DNA of 64,000 nt from Prorocentrum cordatum (GCA_963575745.1 CAUYUJ010005603.1:148862-212861), one strand, 5' to 3'; positions 42,560-54,454 are shown, counted from the first letter of the stretch. Notes: generated by a model from the letters alone, not told the origin. Numbers and translations: made by a program.

Positions 42560-43075
42560 CTTTCCCGATCTTCTCCCCGTTACTCCGCCGCCATCCTCTC
42601 CTCCTTCCTTACTCCTTCGTGTCTCTCCCTCCCTCGCCGTCCCCTCGCCACTCTTCCCTTGCTCTTCACTTTGGCCTCTCGCCATCTCCCTCTTTCCATT
42701 CTGTCCACTTCTCCGCTGTCCTCACAACATCCCCACCTTCTCTGTCTCTCCTCCTTGCCCTCTTTTCCTCCCCCCGCTTTCCTCGCTTTTCCTCGCCCCC
42801 TCCCTCCCTAGTGCCCCTTCCCTCCCATCCCTCCCCCCTCGCATTAGCTCCCCTCGCCCGCGTCGCCCTTGCCCTCGTTTCTTCCTCTCCTTCCCTGCCT
42901 CCGGCATTCCTTCCCTCCCCCGCTCCCCCCGTATCTCTCCTACCTCCTCTGGCTCCCCTCCCACGCCCCCCTCCCTGTGTGCGTCTTTCGCCCTGTCTCC
43001 CTTCCCCCCCTTCTCTCCCCTCCCCCCTCCCCCCTCCCTCCCCCCTCCCTCCCTTAGTTCCCTCGCCTGGCGACG
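42560..43075. repeat. pyrimidine-rich tract
   Basis: About 500 bp of C/T-dominated sequence (CCTCCCTCCC, TCTCTCC) on the plus strand. Long open frames on both strands are compositional. Confidence 0.85.
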
Positions 43076-43084
43076 CGCTGCACA

Positions 43085-43921
43085 ATGCACTCCGCCGCGA
43101 GGGCGAGCTGGGCCAGGGGTCGAGGAGGAGGGGGGCGGAGGAGGGGGAAGTTGAGAGAGGGTGGGGAGGGGGGGGGCGAACGGGGGCGGCAGGGGAGGGA
43201 AGGATATATAAAATATGTGGACGGGATATCAGGCGGAAATGGAGGGATGGGGGTTACACGTGTGGTTTGTGCGGCATGTGCTGGCATGTTGCACCCAGGC
43301 ATACTATTGGTTCCCAGTATTTGCAACTCATTGCCTCAATATGTGCAACGTACTGTGTTGCGTCTGTGGGGATGCGTGGCCAATGCCTTGAAACGTCCGC
43401 AGTCTTTCATGGGGCGCGTGAGCCTGGTCGTGCAGCACGTGCGTACTCATGCGCCTGGCTCGGCACCGGAGCCATACTTGCCAACGCAGACATGGGCGCT
43501 CTGTGATAGAGCCAAGTGTGGATCCTATGATATGTCTGTTTGTGCACTTTCGAGGCTCCTGATATGTAGCGGGCACGCGTTGTCAAAACCCCTCCACAGG
43601 AGGACCGTCTCTTTGGGCCATCATTGGCTCGATTCGCCATCCCTGCACGCGTATGCGTACGTCAGGGTGGGTGACGTTTCACTTGCTCGTCCATATACAA
43701 AAGGCGTGGTGTTCCTTTGTCAAATTCCCGAAGTAGCGAAACGATTTATTTGTAATTCTGGTGTCGTGAGTGTGCCGATCACTTTTGAGAAATCGTTCAA
43801 GGTTTGCCAGGTATGTTGTAAGACTGTTCAAACCCTGGCGGTCGTACTTCACCGCGCGCAAAGCATGCGACTGCTTCGTTGGGATATGTTCGTTTTGGGG
43901 GTGGTTGCGTTTTTTTCCTAG
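43085..43921 (+). CDS. plus-strand open frame, weak support
   Basis: 278 codons from an ATG at 43085. The second half has lower GC and fewer repeats (GVVSVPITFEKSFKVCQVCC). No motif recognised, and it would be the only plus-strand gene. Possibly chance. Confidence 0.15.
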   Translation: MHSAARASWARGRGGGGRRRGKLREGGEGGGERGRQGREGYIKYVDGISGGNGGMGVTRVVCAACAGMLHPGILLVPSICNSLPQYVQRTVLRLWGCVANALKRPQSFMGRVSLVVQHVRTHAPGSAPEPYLPTQTWALCDRAKCGSYDMSVCALSRLLICSGHALSKPLHRRTVSLGHHWLDSPSLHAYAYVRVGDVSLARPYTKGVVFLCQIPEVAKRFICNSGVVSVPITFEKSFKVCQVCCKTVQTLAVVLHRAQSMRLLRWDMFVLGVVAFFS

Positions 43922-44424
43922 CCGCCCAGGTTCAGCGCGCGTTTCGGCTCACCGACATCATGTGCGCACCTTGGAGCTCTGATTCGCATTAAGAAAGAGT
44001 TGCGCTACGCAGCGCAGGGCCGAGGCATGATATTTTGAATGATAAACGCCCGTGCCAGCGCAGACGCCACCGTTGGTCACGCCATTCGAAGGCAGCGCGT
44101 GGATTTCATGCGCCGTTGACGTCCCCCGATGACTGTCCTTGGGCCGTGCTCCTTATCTGGCGTCGTTCTTTCTGCCGGCCCGTCGTCGCGACTTCTACCC
44201 GCGCTGGCGCTTTCGTTTATGTTCGTCCCCGAAGCGCTTGACTGGTGCAGTGGTTTCCAAAACGTCTCGATTTAGTTGTCTCTCCGCGTGCCCCTGGGAC
44301 CGCGACCCGGTCTTGCGAGAGCGACGCTCTCAGGAAGGATCTCATTCGCTCCCTGTGTTTGCGCACTTCCGCCTTCTTTGAATTAGCCTGGCGAAGGACC
44401 CAACCATATGCAGTTGTGAGTAAT
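43922..44424. other. satellite 5' flank, no gene
   Basis: The last part (44385-44440, CTGGCGAAGGACCCAACCAT, GCAGTTGTGAGTAATGC) recurs inverted at 55290-55355 beside satellite locus 3. Confidence 0.5.
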
Positions 44425-46224
44425 GCTGGTGTGAGTACCGTCTTCGGTGGATCTCCCTATGGGGCCGCGAAACGTGTGAGGGGTGTGCCGAAATGGGTGT
44501 GGGGGCGGCATGCGAACGCTGCCACTGGGGCCTTCGGTGGAGCTCCTTATGGGGCCACGAAACGCGTGAGGGGTGCACCGAAGTTGGTGCGGGGGCGGCA
44601 TGCGGACGCAGCCACTGGGGCCTTCGGTGGAGCTCCCTGTGGGGCCACGAAACGTGTGAGGGGTGTGCCGAAATCTGTGCGGGGGCGGCATGCGAACGCA
44701 GCCACTGGGGCCTCCGGTGGAGCTCCCTATGGTGCCACGAAACCTGTGAGGGGTGTGCCGAAATTGGTGCGGGGGCGCATGCGAACCCAGTCACTGGGGC
44801 CTTCAATGGAAATCCCCTATGGGGCCACGAAACGCGTGAGGGATGTGCCGAATGGGTGTTGGGGAGCATACGAACAGGCCACTGGGGCCTTCGCTGGAGC
44901 TCCCCATGGGGCCACGAAGCGTGTGAGGGGTGTGCCGAAATGGGTGGTGGGGAGGCATGCGGACCCTGCCACTGGGGCCTTCGGTGGAGCTCCCTATGGG
45001 ACCACGACGCGTGTGAAGGGTGTGTGCCGAAATGGGTGGTGGGGAGGCATGCGGACCCTGCCACTGGGGCCTTCGGTGGAGCTCCCTATGGGACCACGAA
45101 GCGTGTGAGGGGTGTGCCGAAATCTGTGCGGTGGGCTCATGGGAGCGCAGCCACTGGGGCCTTCGGTGGAGCTCCCTATGGGGCCACGAAACGTGTGAGG
45201 GGTGTGCAGAAATGGGTGCGGTGGGCGCCTGGGAGCGCAGCCACTGGGGCCTTCGCTGGAGCTCCCTATGGGGCCATGTGGACCACGAAACCACGAAACG
45301 TGTGATGGGTGTGCCGAAATGGTTGCGGTGGGCGCATGGGAGCGCAGCCACGGGGGCCTTCGCTGGAGCTCCCTATGGGGCCACGAAACGTGTGAGGGGT
45401 GTGCAGAAATGTGTGCGGTGGGCGCATGGGCGCGCAGCCACTGGGGCCTTCGGTGGAGCTCCCTATGGGGCCACGAAGCGTGTGAGGGGTGTGCCGAAAT
45501 CTGTGCGGCGGGCGCATGGGAGCGCAGCCACGGGGGCCTTCGGTGGAGCTCCCTATGGGGCCACGAAACGTGTGAGGGGTGTGCCGAAATCTGCGCGGTG
45601 GGCGCATGGGAGCGCAGCCACTGGGGCCTTCGCTGGAGCTCCCTATGGGGCCACGAAACGTGTGAGGGGTGTGCCGAAATGGGCGCGGTGGGCGCATGGG
45701 AGCGCAGCCACTGGGGCCTTCGCTGGAGCTCCCCATGGGGCCACGAAACGTGTGATGGGTGTGCCGAAATGGGTGCGGTGGGCGCATGGGAGCGCAGCCA
45801 CTGGGGCCTTCGCTGGAGCTCCCTATGGGGCCACGAAACGTGTGAGGGGTGTGCCGAAATGGTGCGGTGGGCGCATGGGAGCGCAGCCACTGGGGCCTTC
45901 GGTGGAGCTCCCTATGGGGCCACGAAACGTGTGAGGGGTGTGCCGAAATCTGCGCGGTGGGCGCATGGGAGCGCAGCCACTGGGGCCTTCGCTGGAGCTC
46001 CTTATGGGGCCACGAAGCGTGTGAGGGGTGTGCCGAAATGGGTGCGGTGGGCGCATGGGGGCGCAGCCACTGGGGCCTTCGCTGGAGCTCCCCATGGGGC
46101 CACGAAACGTGTGAGGGGTGTGCCGAAATGGGTGCGGTGGGCGCATGGGAGCGCAGCCACTGGGGCCTTCGGTGGAGCTCCCTATGGGGCCGCGAAACGT
46201 GTGAGGGGTGTGCCGAAGTGGCTG
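44425..46224 (-). repeat. 90-bp satellite family, locus 2, about 20 units
   Basis: Monomer period is 90 bp, with cores GCCACTGGGGCCTTCGGTGG, GGGGCCACGAAACGTGTGAG and GGTGTGCCGAAATGGGTGC. The period is a multiple of 3, so frames stay open on both strands (plus-strand ATKRVRGVPKWVRWAHGS, 30-residue repeat). One unit (45241-45345) carries a 17-bp insertion, CATGTGGACCACGAAAC. It is in the opposite orientation to loci 1 and 3. Confidence 0.9.
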
Positions 46225-46357
<133 letters not shown>

Positions 46358-46387
46358 GCAGGAGGGAGGGGGCAGCGGGAGGAGGAG

Positions 46388-46450
46388 TGAACGCGGGGCG
46401 CTGTCTCTTCAAAACGAGGACCCAACACCACAGGATGGTTGGGAAAAAAG
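46388..46450. repeat. satellite-flanking segment, copy 2
   Basis: GCGCTGTCTCTTCAAAACG, GGACCCAACACCACAGG and ATGGTTGGGAAAAAAGGG are the inverted counterpart of 39040-39110. Confidence 0.7.
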
Positions 46451-46744
46451 GGTATGGTTTGGTAGGGGTCGGTTTGGCCGCCCCTGACTACCTTGGTCGT
46501 GGCGGCCGTTTCTCTTCCACCGTGGGTCACTTTGTTCTGCAGCAGAACAAGCATGTTTTGTAGTGCGCCCTCTGTTTGTGTCCGACCGGGCATTTCCGTC
46601 GACTCCCTCCACGATGTCACCAAGACGCTCCCAGGGCTCCCGACAGGCCGACGAGAGAGGTCCAAGAGGGTTCCAAGAGGGTCCCAAGAATTCCCCGAAG
46701 AGTTCCTGGTGGATTCCAATATCCTTCAAAAGAGTTCCAGGCGG

Positions 46745-46947
46745 GCTCCAAGAGACGATGTTCAGGGCTCTCTCCTCGTCCTCGTTGCCCTCCTCATCCT
46801 CCTCATCCTCCTGGTCATAGTCCTTGCCCTCATCGTTCTCATTGTCTTTTCCTCCTCTTCGTCGTCGTGGTGGTGGTCGTCGTCGTCGTCGTCTTCGTTT
46901 TCCTCCTCCTCCTCTTCCTCTTCCTCTTCCTCCTCCTCCTCCTCCTC

Positions 46948-47006
<59 letters not shown>

Positions 47007-47053
47007 CCTCCTCCTCCTCCTCCTCCTCCTCCTCCTCCTCCTCCTCCTTCTCT
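46745..47053. repeat. TCC and TCGTCC microsatellite tract
   Basis: (CCTCGT)n at 46950-47002 between TCC runs. No gene. Confidence 0.9.
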
Positions 47054-47208
47054 CGCCCCAATGCGGGCTCCACGGATGGCCTCAATAGGCCCCCCGAAGC
47101 CACCCGCATTGCTCCCACGGATCTCTCTGCCCACCCTGCTTGCCCGCTCTGTTTCACTGTCTGTGCCTCTTCGGTTCTTTTCCGGTCAACTCTCGTCGGC
47201 AGGGTTTC

Positions 47209-48535
47209 CGAATGGGCTGGTGGGGGTACGCGGAGAATGACACATTCCTCGTTCAGAGTGGGTTCGGGGCGCTTTCCAGAACAGCGGCACTTTATAACGG
47301 CGTCACATACTTTGCAACATTGGCTTGCAATTGCCCGGTGCCGTCTCCACAACGGCGGCACATCCTTGCGCGTTTATTCCTTGTGCGAGCTCTTCTCGGA
47401 TCTGGGTTGGCGCGTGCTCAAAAACAATGGCGAATGTGGCGCCTCTTCCACGTGTGTCTGCGTCGCTGTTTCTGGTGAAACGCCACCCGAATTAGGCAGC
47501 CGGGTACTTTCGGCGCGAGGTGAATTCCGACACGGGTGTGTTTGGGACGGTGAGGTGGGTGTCGGGTGGGTGGGGTGAGCGATGACTGTCTTGCCCCTCC
47601 CTCTTTCTCTCTCTCTCTCATTCTCTCTCTCTCTCTCTCTTTCTCCCGTCCTCTCCTCCTTTCCCCCCCCGCTCCTTCTTTTCAGCTCGCGGCGGTTTGT
47701 AGCGCGTATCGTCCCTGTGTCAGCGTGGGCACGGGGGTCGTCTCAACAACGGCGGCACTTCCTTGCGCCTCTATTCCTTGTGCGAACCATTTTCAACTCT
47801 GGCTTGGCGCGTGCATATACACAACTGCGGTTTTGGGACCTCTTCCACGGGTGTCCGCGTCGCCGTTTCCGCTGAAACTGCCGAATGAGGCGGTGGGTGA
47901 CTTCCGCGCCAGGTGGGCGCGGCCATGCGCAAGGTGAGTTTTGACACGGGTGTGTTTGGACCGGTGAGGTGGATGTCGGGTGAGCGGAGTGAGCAGTGAC
48001 GTTCTTGCCCCTCCCTCTGTTTCTCTCCCTCCCGTCCTCATCTCCTTCCCCAGCCCATTTTTTTTCAGCTCGCGGCGATGTTTAGCGCGTGTCGTCCCCG
48101 TGTCAGTGTGTTCATCCTTGTTCAGCATGGGCACGGGGCGCTTTCCAAAACCGCGGCGTTTTGTAGCGGTTCCTTTTCTTGTGCCATTCGGGCGTATCGT
48201 TGGCAGCGTTGTCTTCGAGTCGCTTGGGCTCGTCTCCGCAACGACGGCAATTTTTAAGCTAGCTGGCGTTTTCATCTCACTCGTGGGTTGGCACGTTCTC
48301 AAAAACAGCAGCGTTTTGTAGCGCATCTTCCGCGGGTGTCGGTGTCGTCGTTTCTGCTGAAACGCCTGGTGAATTAGGCGGTGGGCGACCTCTGCGCCAG
48401 ATGAGCGAAGCCGGGTGAATTCGGCTCTGCGGGCGATTTCCGACCCGTGTGTTTGGCACGGTGAAGTGGGCACTCGGTGAGCGGGGTGAGCAATGACCCT
48501 CTTGCCCTGTCGCTCTCTCTCTTTCTCCCCCCGTT
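47209..48535 (+). repeat. three diverged tandem units of about 400 bp
   Basis: An R2 core at 47209-47236 precedes the array. Units share CAACGGCGGCACATCCTTGC, GCGTTTATTCCTTGTGCGA, TTGGCGCGTGC, CTCTTCCACG.GTGTC, GAC(A)CGGGTGTGTTTGG and GCCCCTCCCTCT. Copies start near 47340, 47740 and 48120; the third is the most diverged. Confidence 0.75.
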
Positions 48536-48539
48536 CCCG

Positions 48540-49055
48540 TGCTGCGCCGGCGTCGTTCAGCCACCGCCCTGTGCCTATTCTCGGCGTCGGCGTCGTTCTG
48601 CCACCGCCCTGTGCCTCTGCTGTTCTGCGGGGCGCGTGTGCCGAGTCTGTCTGATCCGATGTTTGGCCGATCCGAATCATAGTTACAGATCCGCCGGCCC
48701 CCTTGCGGGGCCATCAAGCTGCGAGGATTAGGTTTGCTGCTCCCTGCGCCACTGCCCGATTCCAGTGATGCAATATTGTTTCTGCTTATTGCAATTGATT
48801 GTTACTGTCCGCGCGAGGGCGGGGACCGACTGCCCATTTTTGTTAGGGCCCCCGAATCGCGTGCTCCGATTCTTGTGGGAGGCACTGGGATAAGTCATGA
48901 TGCGTAAAATTCGCGCCGCCGAAACAACATTTCCTCGTGAATTACACTGTGCCCGCGCCCCCGAGGCCACGATCCCTTGTACATTGCACTGTATTCGCGT
49001 CCCCGAAGCCACGATCTCGTGTAGCATACACCATACTCGCGCTCCTTAGGCCGCG
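48540..49055. repeat. short tandem duplications (about 48 bp and 45 bp)
   Basis: GTCGTTCAGCCACCGCCCTG is duplicated at 48558 and 48606. Three units of GAGGCCACGATC...CGCG(T/C)CCCCGA lie at 48930-49050. No gene between. Confidence 0.6.
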
Positions 49056-51286
49056 AGGGCGCCCCTGTCGGGCACGGGCGGCGCGCTGTCAGGCCAGCGC
49101 TGGGCGCCCCCCAAGCGGTCGCTCGAAAGCCTAGGCTCTGACACCGCGGCCGGGCTCGACGGAGAGGCCCCAGGGCCCAAGGCCTCTGGCGACCTTGAAC
49201 TCGCCCTCCTCGATCGGCCAGCCCGCGAGCATTTGGTTTGCTCGCAGCCCTTGGAGCGGCGCCGCCTCCTCGCGCTGTTCGCGGTCACGGTCGCAGGCCT
49301 CGGAAATGCAGCAGAGGCAGTCGCAGGGCCCCCAGCGGGTCGGGCGCATGTCCTTCTTCTCGGGCTCGGCCTTCATCTTCTGCGCCCAGTCCTACTCGAT
49401 AGGTCAGTGCATCTCTGCCTCGAGCTCCCAGATCGCGGCCTTGCTCGCGGGCATCTGGCACCTGCAATAAGCTCGCGACGTCGGGGACCGCGGGTGCGAG
49501 GGCCGCATTCCCGAGCCACGCTCGGAGCGCGACGGCCTCGGCCCACTGGCTTGCGAAGCAGTCTGCGAACGCGAAGATCCGGCCGCGCTGCTCTTTGATG
49601 AATTTGTTGGTCCAGAGTTCAGGAAGCGACGGGCTCGTCCGTCCGACCAAGCCCTCGGGTGCCCCCGCGGGTCGATCGCCTCGAAGATCCTCGCGCCGTC
49701 TTCCTCGGAGAACTCGAACAGGGCGCTGCGCCGGTCCTTGAGAAATGTGCCGATGAACTCGCCTGCGCGGAAGCGCTCCGTCTCTCCGTCGCCCCGCTCG
49801 CAGGTGGCGTCGCGCCGCTGGGCGCCCTCCTCCGGGTTGATGGCGCTCGCTCGGCATGCGCTGCGCTTCTAGGCAGACGCGGGCCCTCTGCTCGGGTCGG
49901 ACTAGCCCTCGACGGCTGAGATGTTGATGGGGGTGATCCTGCGCCAGCCCCCTGCGCTCTAGGAGGCCTGGTCCACTTGCTCCTTCTGGTCGGGGTGATC
50001 TGCAAAGAACCTGGCCGTCTCGGCTTCGCCTCGCGAACTTGCGGCGGCTGGCTGCGCCTCTTGGCGCCTGCGGCGAGGATCTCGCTCTCGCGGACGCGCG
50101 CTACCTCCTCGCCCAAGAGCTTGGGCCAGAGCGCGGCGGCGTCAACGCAGACCGCGCTCGCGCCAGCCTCTGCTCGGCAAGTCCCGGGGCCCCCGACGAC
50201 GAGGCCGAGGTCCTCGAGGCTGCCCCTCGCCACTGGGCGGAACCCTTCGGCCGCGGCGCGGGCTAGCATGGCCTTCTCCTTGCAGAGCGCCTTGTTATTC
50301 TAGTCGGGAAAGCGCTTGCCCCTGCGCGAAGCCTGGGCGGGGCGACCTCGTCCACCCACTACTAATCCTTCTTGCGCTGCTGCTTGATTCGGGCGCCCGA
50401 GCCATCCGGGGCAACGCGGGTCCGGGGCGCATCGGGTTTGGATTCCCGAAAAACCAACCCGGATCAACCCTGGCCCGAAATGCCCCCGATGATTTGAGGC
50501 CCTGGACGCCCGACTTATCCGGGGCAAGTCGGACCGGGAATAACTCGGGCCCGGAATCCCGAAAAACGAACCCGAGTTAGCCCTGGCCCGAGTTACCCCT
50601 GATGATTCTGGGCTATGATTGATCTGGAAGGTCACCGGGCGCTCGACCACCCTCTCGAAAATCTCGGCGTTGTAGCTCTCGTGCCCGGAACTTCTCAGGC
50701 GGGGCTGATTGTCCTGCTCGGGCGCCAGCTCGAGGCGCGCCCGCGTCGGAATCGCCCGCCTCACGACGTCGCGGCCGCGCTCGAGCCCCGCCCGAACCAG
50801 CGCTCGACGACGCGCGCGAAACCCTCGAGCGGGCGCGCGGCGGTGACGCGTCGCAGGAGAGCCTGGCGCCCTCGCCCCCGCGGCCGCGGCGGACGCGCCC
50901 GCGGGCACAGAGGCCGCGCTTGCCGAACCTCGCCGTGGCGACCTTCTGCTCGAGAGCCGCCCGATGGCCGTGCCATCGTGTGACCGTCTCGTGGCTCCAG
51001 TGCCACTTCTCGCGCAGCTTGGCCTCGGCGACGCTGGGCAGGCGGGGGTCGCGTCGACGCCGTGCCCGTCGGCGTGCTTGCTCCAGTTCGAAGGCGTCCT
51101 GGAGCTTCGACCGCGCCGGTGGGTCTCGTCGCAGCGCGGGGGCAGCTCGCGGCGCGCGCTTCCCCCTGTAGCTCGCGCGCCCCCCCTCGCGTCTGCCGCC
51201 GAGGCCCAGGCCTCGCCTGGCGCCTCGCCCAGTCCTGCGGGCCCAGCGCCTTGCCCTCGGTGCGAGAGATAGAGATAATAATACAT
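49030..51286 (-). pseudogene. unrecognised coding relic with many in-frame stops
   Basis: Coding-like stretches follow one another on the minus strand: SKLQDAFELEQARRRARR, AEAKLREKWHWSHETVTRWH and GHRAALEQKVATARFGKRGL (51130-50905); RIKQQRKKD and WVDEVAPPRL around two adjacent TAGs (50356-50361); NNKALCKEKAMLARAAAEGF and PKLLGEEVARVRESEILAAG (50302-50070); TARFFADHPDQKEQVDQAS; AINPEEGAQRRDATCERGDG and RFRAGEFIGTFLKDRRSALF (49840-49730); KFIKEQRGRIFAFADCFASQ; AAIWELEAEMH and DWAQKMKAEPEKKDMRPTRW (49440-49330). Stops in otherwise good frames are mostly TAG, at places where Glu or Gln would fit. I do not recognise the protein. Decay, a multi-exon gene, or sequence error are all possible. Confidence 0.45.
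50389..50632. repeat. two diverged tandem units of about 122 bp
   Basis: CGAAAAACCAACCCGGATCA and CGAAAAACGAACCCGAGTTA begin matching stretches about 122 bp apart. Each is followed by GCCCTGGCCCGA-like words and CCCC(T/G)GATGATT. It lies between coding-like pieces of the relic and may be an intron. Confidence 0.7.
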
Positions 51287-51289
51287 GAA

Positions 51290-51505
51290 CGATAATATTA
51301 TTTATATGCGAAATTCTCGTATTCGGAATATTAGAAACGGTCGTAGAAATACGACTAGTAATAGACGAATAGTAATAGTAGTCGTAGTAGTAGTAGTAGT
51401 AGTAGTAACGATAGTAGTACTAGAAGTCGTCGTAGTCGTAATAACAATAGTCGTGGGAATACGAATGTAAACCATATCAATCGTACAGATAATGAGAGTC
51501 AGTCG

Positions 51506-51541
<36 letters not shown>

Positions 51542-51566
51542 AGTAGTAAGGAGTAGTAGTAATAAG

Positions 51567-51598
<32 letters not shown>

Positions 51599-51640
51599 AT
51601 AGTAGTAGTAGAAGTCGTAGTAGTACTAGTAGTACTAGGA
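51290..51640. repeat. AGT/TAG trinucleotide tract
   Basis: (GTA)n runs at 51376-51420, 51508-51550 and 51560-51620, interrupted. An AT dinucleotide run lies at 51800-51830. Confidence 0.9.
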
Positions 51641-53316
51641 CGGACGGTCGGAGAAGGATCGGAAGGAGGTTAAGGACCAGCTTCAAAACAAAACAAATAC
51701 TTGGGGCCTCGCGTTGATTTATATTCTAAACCTGATTCTGTCCTTTTGTCGTTTCTACATCGCATGTGTAGGAAGGGCCCATCGTGGCCCGTTTCCTGTT
51801 ATATATATATGTACATATATATATATATACACCAGAAATACATTGCCGCTACCGATGAAACCCGTGCACTTTATGGGGCCCCCAACGACGCTCAACACTT
51901 GCCGCCCACTTGAACCGCCCATGGGCCTCCCACCGGACCTTGGACGCCCCCCCGCGGCCACTTGAAACCCTGCCCACGGGGCCTTGGACGCGGCCCTGCC
52001 GGGGCCTTAACCACTGGCCCCACGGGGCCTTGAAATTCCGGCCGCGGGGCCCTGGCCGCTCCTGGCCGGGGCCGGCTGGGGCCATCTTGGAAACGCCGAG
52101 GGGCCATGCTCTGAAGGCCTGCGCGGCGGCGCGGGGCTGGGGGCGCTCGGGGAAAAAACGCATCTTGCGCATCAAACGAGACAACAACTCCTTCTCGCCA
52201 TGTTCGGTCGCGCCAGCATTGCCTCGACGACGCGGCGCCCGCAAAGCCGCGGCGCCGCGGCCACGGCGTGGCCGAGGCTTTGTTTGTCGAGCGCCGCGAA
52301 GCGCAATTCGATGCCGCCGCTTAATTTGCGGCCGCCCCCGCATGGCGCCAAGAAGCCGCCGCCGCAACTAAGCGAGCAGACTGGGCGCGCGGCCGCCCGC
52401 CCAGAAAGCGAAACATTATTCGCGCGACTAGCTCCAACGTCGGAACGATGCTCTGCGGCACGCGGGCGCGTTTGGCGTCGCCGAAACAATGCTGATCACC
52501 GCGCGACCGAGAAAACATAGCAAGGAGACTGATGACAGACCCCCTCCCCGCAATGAATTCCACCGAAATCCAGAACTACGCGGCGCGCCGCCACCGCCCG
52601 CGGCGCAGCGCGAGGGCGGAAACAACCGACGCAAACATAACAGCGAAAACACGGGGCGCGCGACAAGGGTGGATGGGCATTTAAGCGCGAGCGCGCAACC
52701 CCCTGGACTGGTATCGAATTCACCCAGGAAGGCAGGGCCAGCCCTGGGTCTGTCCCCCGACCCCTGGCCGGCGCGCCAAGCGCCCCGCGCGCTCCGCGCC
52801 CCGGGGCAGGGCCGCAGACCCCCATAGTCCACGACAGTCCGCACCCCAGAAAGAAGAGGGAGGAGGGGGGCGAGGGGCAGCAGGGAGCGAGGGGAACCAG
52901 GTCAGGAGCGGAGGGGGGCAGGGGCGGGGCGCGGACGCCCGGGCCGCATGAGCGCGCGTTGCCCTGCGGGGCGGGGGGACAGCCAAAATCCCCCCCCCAA
53001 AAAAAAAACGCGGCAACGATGAACGGCTGGCAGCATCCACCAGACTCAGACGCGCTGTGAATTACTAAAAGCTCGCCGACCGCGGCCCGACAGCGTCGAC
53101 CCAGATAGCCAGGCGGACCGATGTGAACGGCAGCGGCGAAGCCGAACAAGAGCATGCAACCTCCCCGCAGGCCATGCACGGACAGGGAGTGGCGCGCCAA
53201 TGCGTCGGCGGGCAAACGCTCACCGCGCATCCGCCAGAACGCCGCAGCAGGCGCCAAAGAGGCGAATTCCTGCCGAGCCAAGCTGGCTAAAGGTCGCCGC
53301 CCTCGTCCCCCGCCCC
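51641..53316. other. no gene supported
   Basis: GC-rich sequence with GGGGCCTTG words (51960-52080) and long compositional open frames. The part next to 53317 is probably the 3' flank of the gene there. Confidence 0.4.
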
Positions 53317-54253
53317 CTAGAACCACCAGTCCGCTTCCGAGAGCTCATCCGTTGGGGCCGCCAAAGTGTCCGCTGCCTGCAGCTGGTACTTCGCAGCCGC
53401 GCTCTGAAAGAAAGCACTCTCCATGCTCCAGAGGGCCTCCTGGGTGGCTGCCGGCAACGCGAATTTCTTGTCCGCTTCCATAAGCCGTTCGGCTTCTGCG
53501 CCCGCTGCCGCGCACAGCTGCTCCCATTCGGGGTCTTCCCTAGGGGGCTGCTCGCCCTGGCCATGACTTGCGTGCCGCGCCGACTCCTCCTGCTCCGCAA
53601 AATCGACATATGGATCAACTGCCGCCCGTAGAGTGTGCATCCTGCAGCAACGGAGCGCTAACAGTGGCAGGCGGCTCCCAAGAGGAGGACGCTGCGGCTG
53701 CGGGGAAGTTTGAACCACGGCTCTTCCGCGCATTGTGCCTGCTATGCCAGCGCTGCAATTGGCCCTCGGCCTCGTTGCCAGTGTCTGTGGCACCATCATC
53801 CACGGCAGCTCTCCAGAACGCAGCGGCTGGGGCATTTCGACACGTCGTGGTAACAGTGTACCTGCGAGGGCCCAGTAGTGCGGTCATCCGCCAAGTCCGC
53901 AGCCTCCTCCTGCACGACCAAAAAAACCCGCACGATCTCGCTCTGCAGCGCGTACCCACCGGATGGGAGAGCACGTGCATCAGCTCATTCACCGCCTCCC
54001 AAAGAGCCCACTGTGGCACCTGTCCAGGATTGTCCCGCAGCAGGGACGCGGCTCTCGAGGTGACCGTAGCGCGGATCGGACGCTCGTCCTGGAGAGTCGG
54101 CGCCGCCTGCACCTGGTCGCAAGCCTCGTCCGCGCGGCGACGGTGCTTAGCAGCAGAAGCCACAGAGGACGCAAGCCCATCGGTGGTTTCTTCGGTCGCA
54201 GCGGCACGAGCAGCACGCTTCTGCCTGCGGATGGCCTTGTCGCTACGAATCAT
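53317..54253 (-). CDS. unrecognised protein, one frame break and one likely intron
   Basis: ATG at 54253 (MIRSDKAIRRQKRAARAAAT). The frame reads TLQDERPIRATVTSRAASL and QWALWEAVNELMHVLSHPVG. A one-base change in the GGG at 53955-53957 then gives YALQSEIVRVFLVVQEEAAD and LADDRTTGPSQ. The donor is TCGCAG|GTACAC (53862/53861) and the acceptor CTGCAG|GATGCA (53642/53641), sharing GCAGG, but the downstream frame is off by one base as written. The last exon reads HTLRAAVDPYVDFAEQEESA and MEADKKFALPAATQEALW, ending TDELSEADWWF at 53317. Function unknown. It lies within the span of the proposed long protease gene, on the same strand. Confidence 0.55.
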
Positions 54254-54454
54254 GGAATGGAGCGAGGAGGTGCTGGCTCCCAGGCTCCCAGGCGCCAAAA
54301 AGCAAGATTGACGCCGATGGCGTCACACGTGATATTCTGCCAATTTTATGAAAGATGGGAAAGAGAAGGATAAATGTGATAGTGTGGTGTAAAGCAGATG
54401 TGGAGGTGAACGGAGAGGTGCAATTGTGGCGGAACGCCCCTTGTGGCGGTACTT

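Noticed and set aside
42064-43506. Plus-strand frame of 480 codons
   Set aside because: It crosses a GC minisatellite and a 500-bp pyrimidine tract; the product is Leu/Pro/Ser from composition with no motif.
44994-45890. Long minus-strand open frame of 298 codons across the satellite
   Set aside because: It is a shadow of the 90-bp repeat; every frame stays open because the period is a multiple of three, and no non-repeat sequence supports it.
46493-47578. Plus-strand frame of 361 codons rich in serine
   Set aside because: Mostly a translation of TCC and TCGTCC microsatellites.
52496-53326. Minus-strand frame of 276 codons downstream of the gene at 53317
   Set aside because: No ATG at its start, composition-driven, and it overlaps the likely 3' flank of the neighbouring gene.
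54290-54312. Possible third spliced-leader relic (CTTGCTTTTTGGCGCC on the minus strand)
   Set aside because: Only about 10 of 15 bases agree with the leader core, not distinguishable from chance without a search. A similar TGCTTTTTGGCTC at 41387-41399 has no gene next to it.
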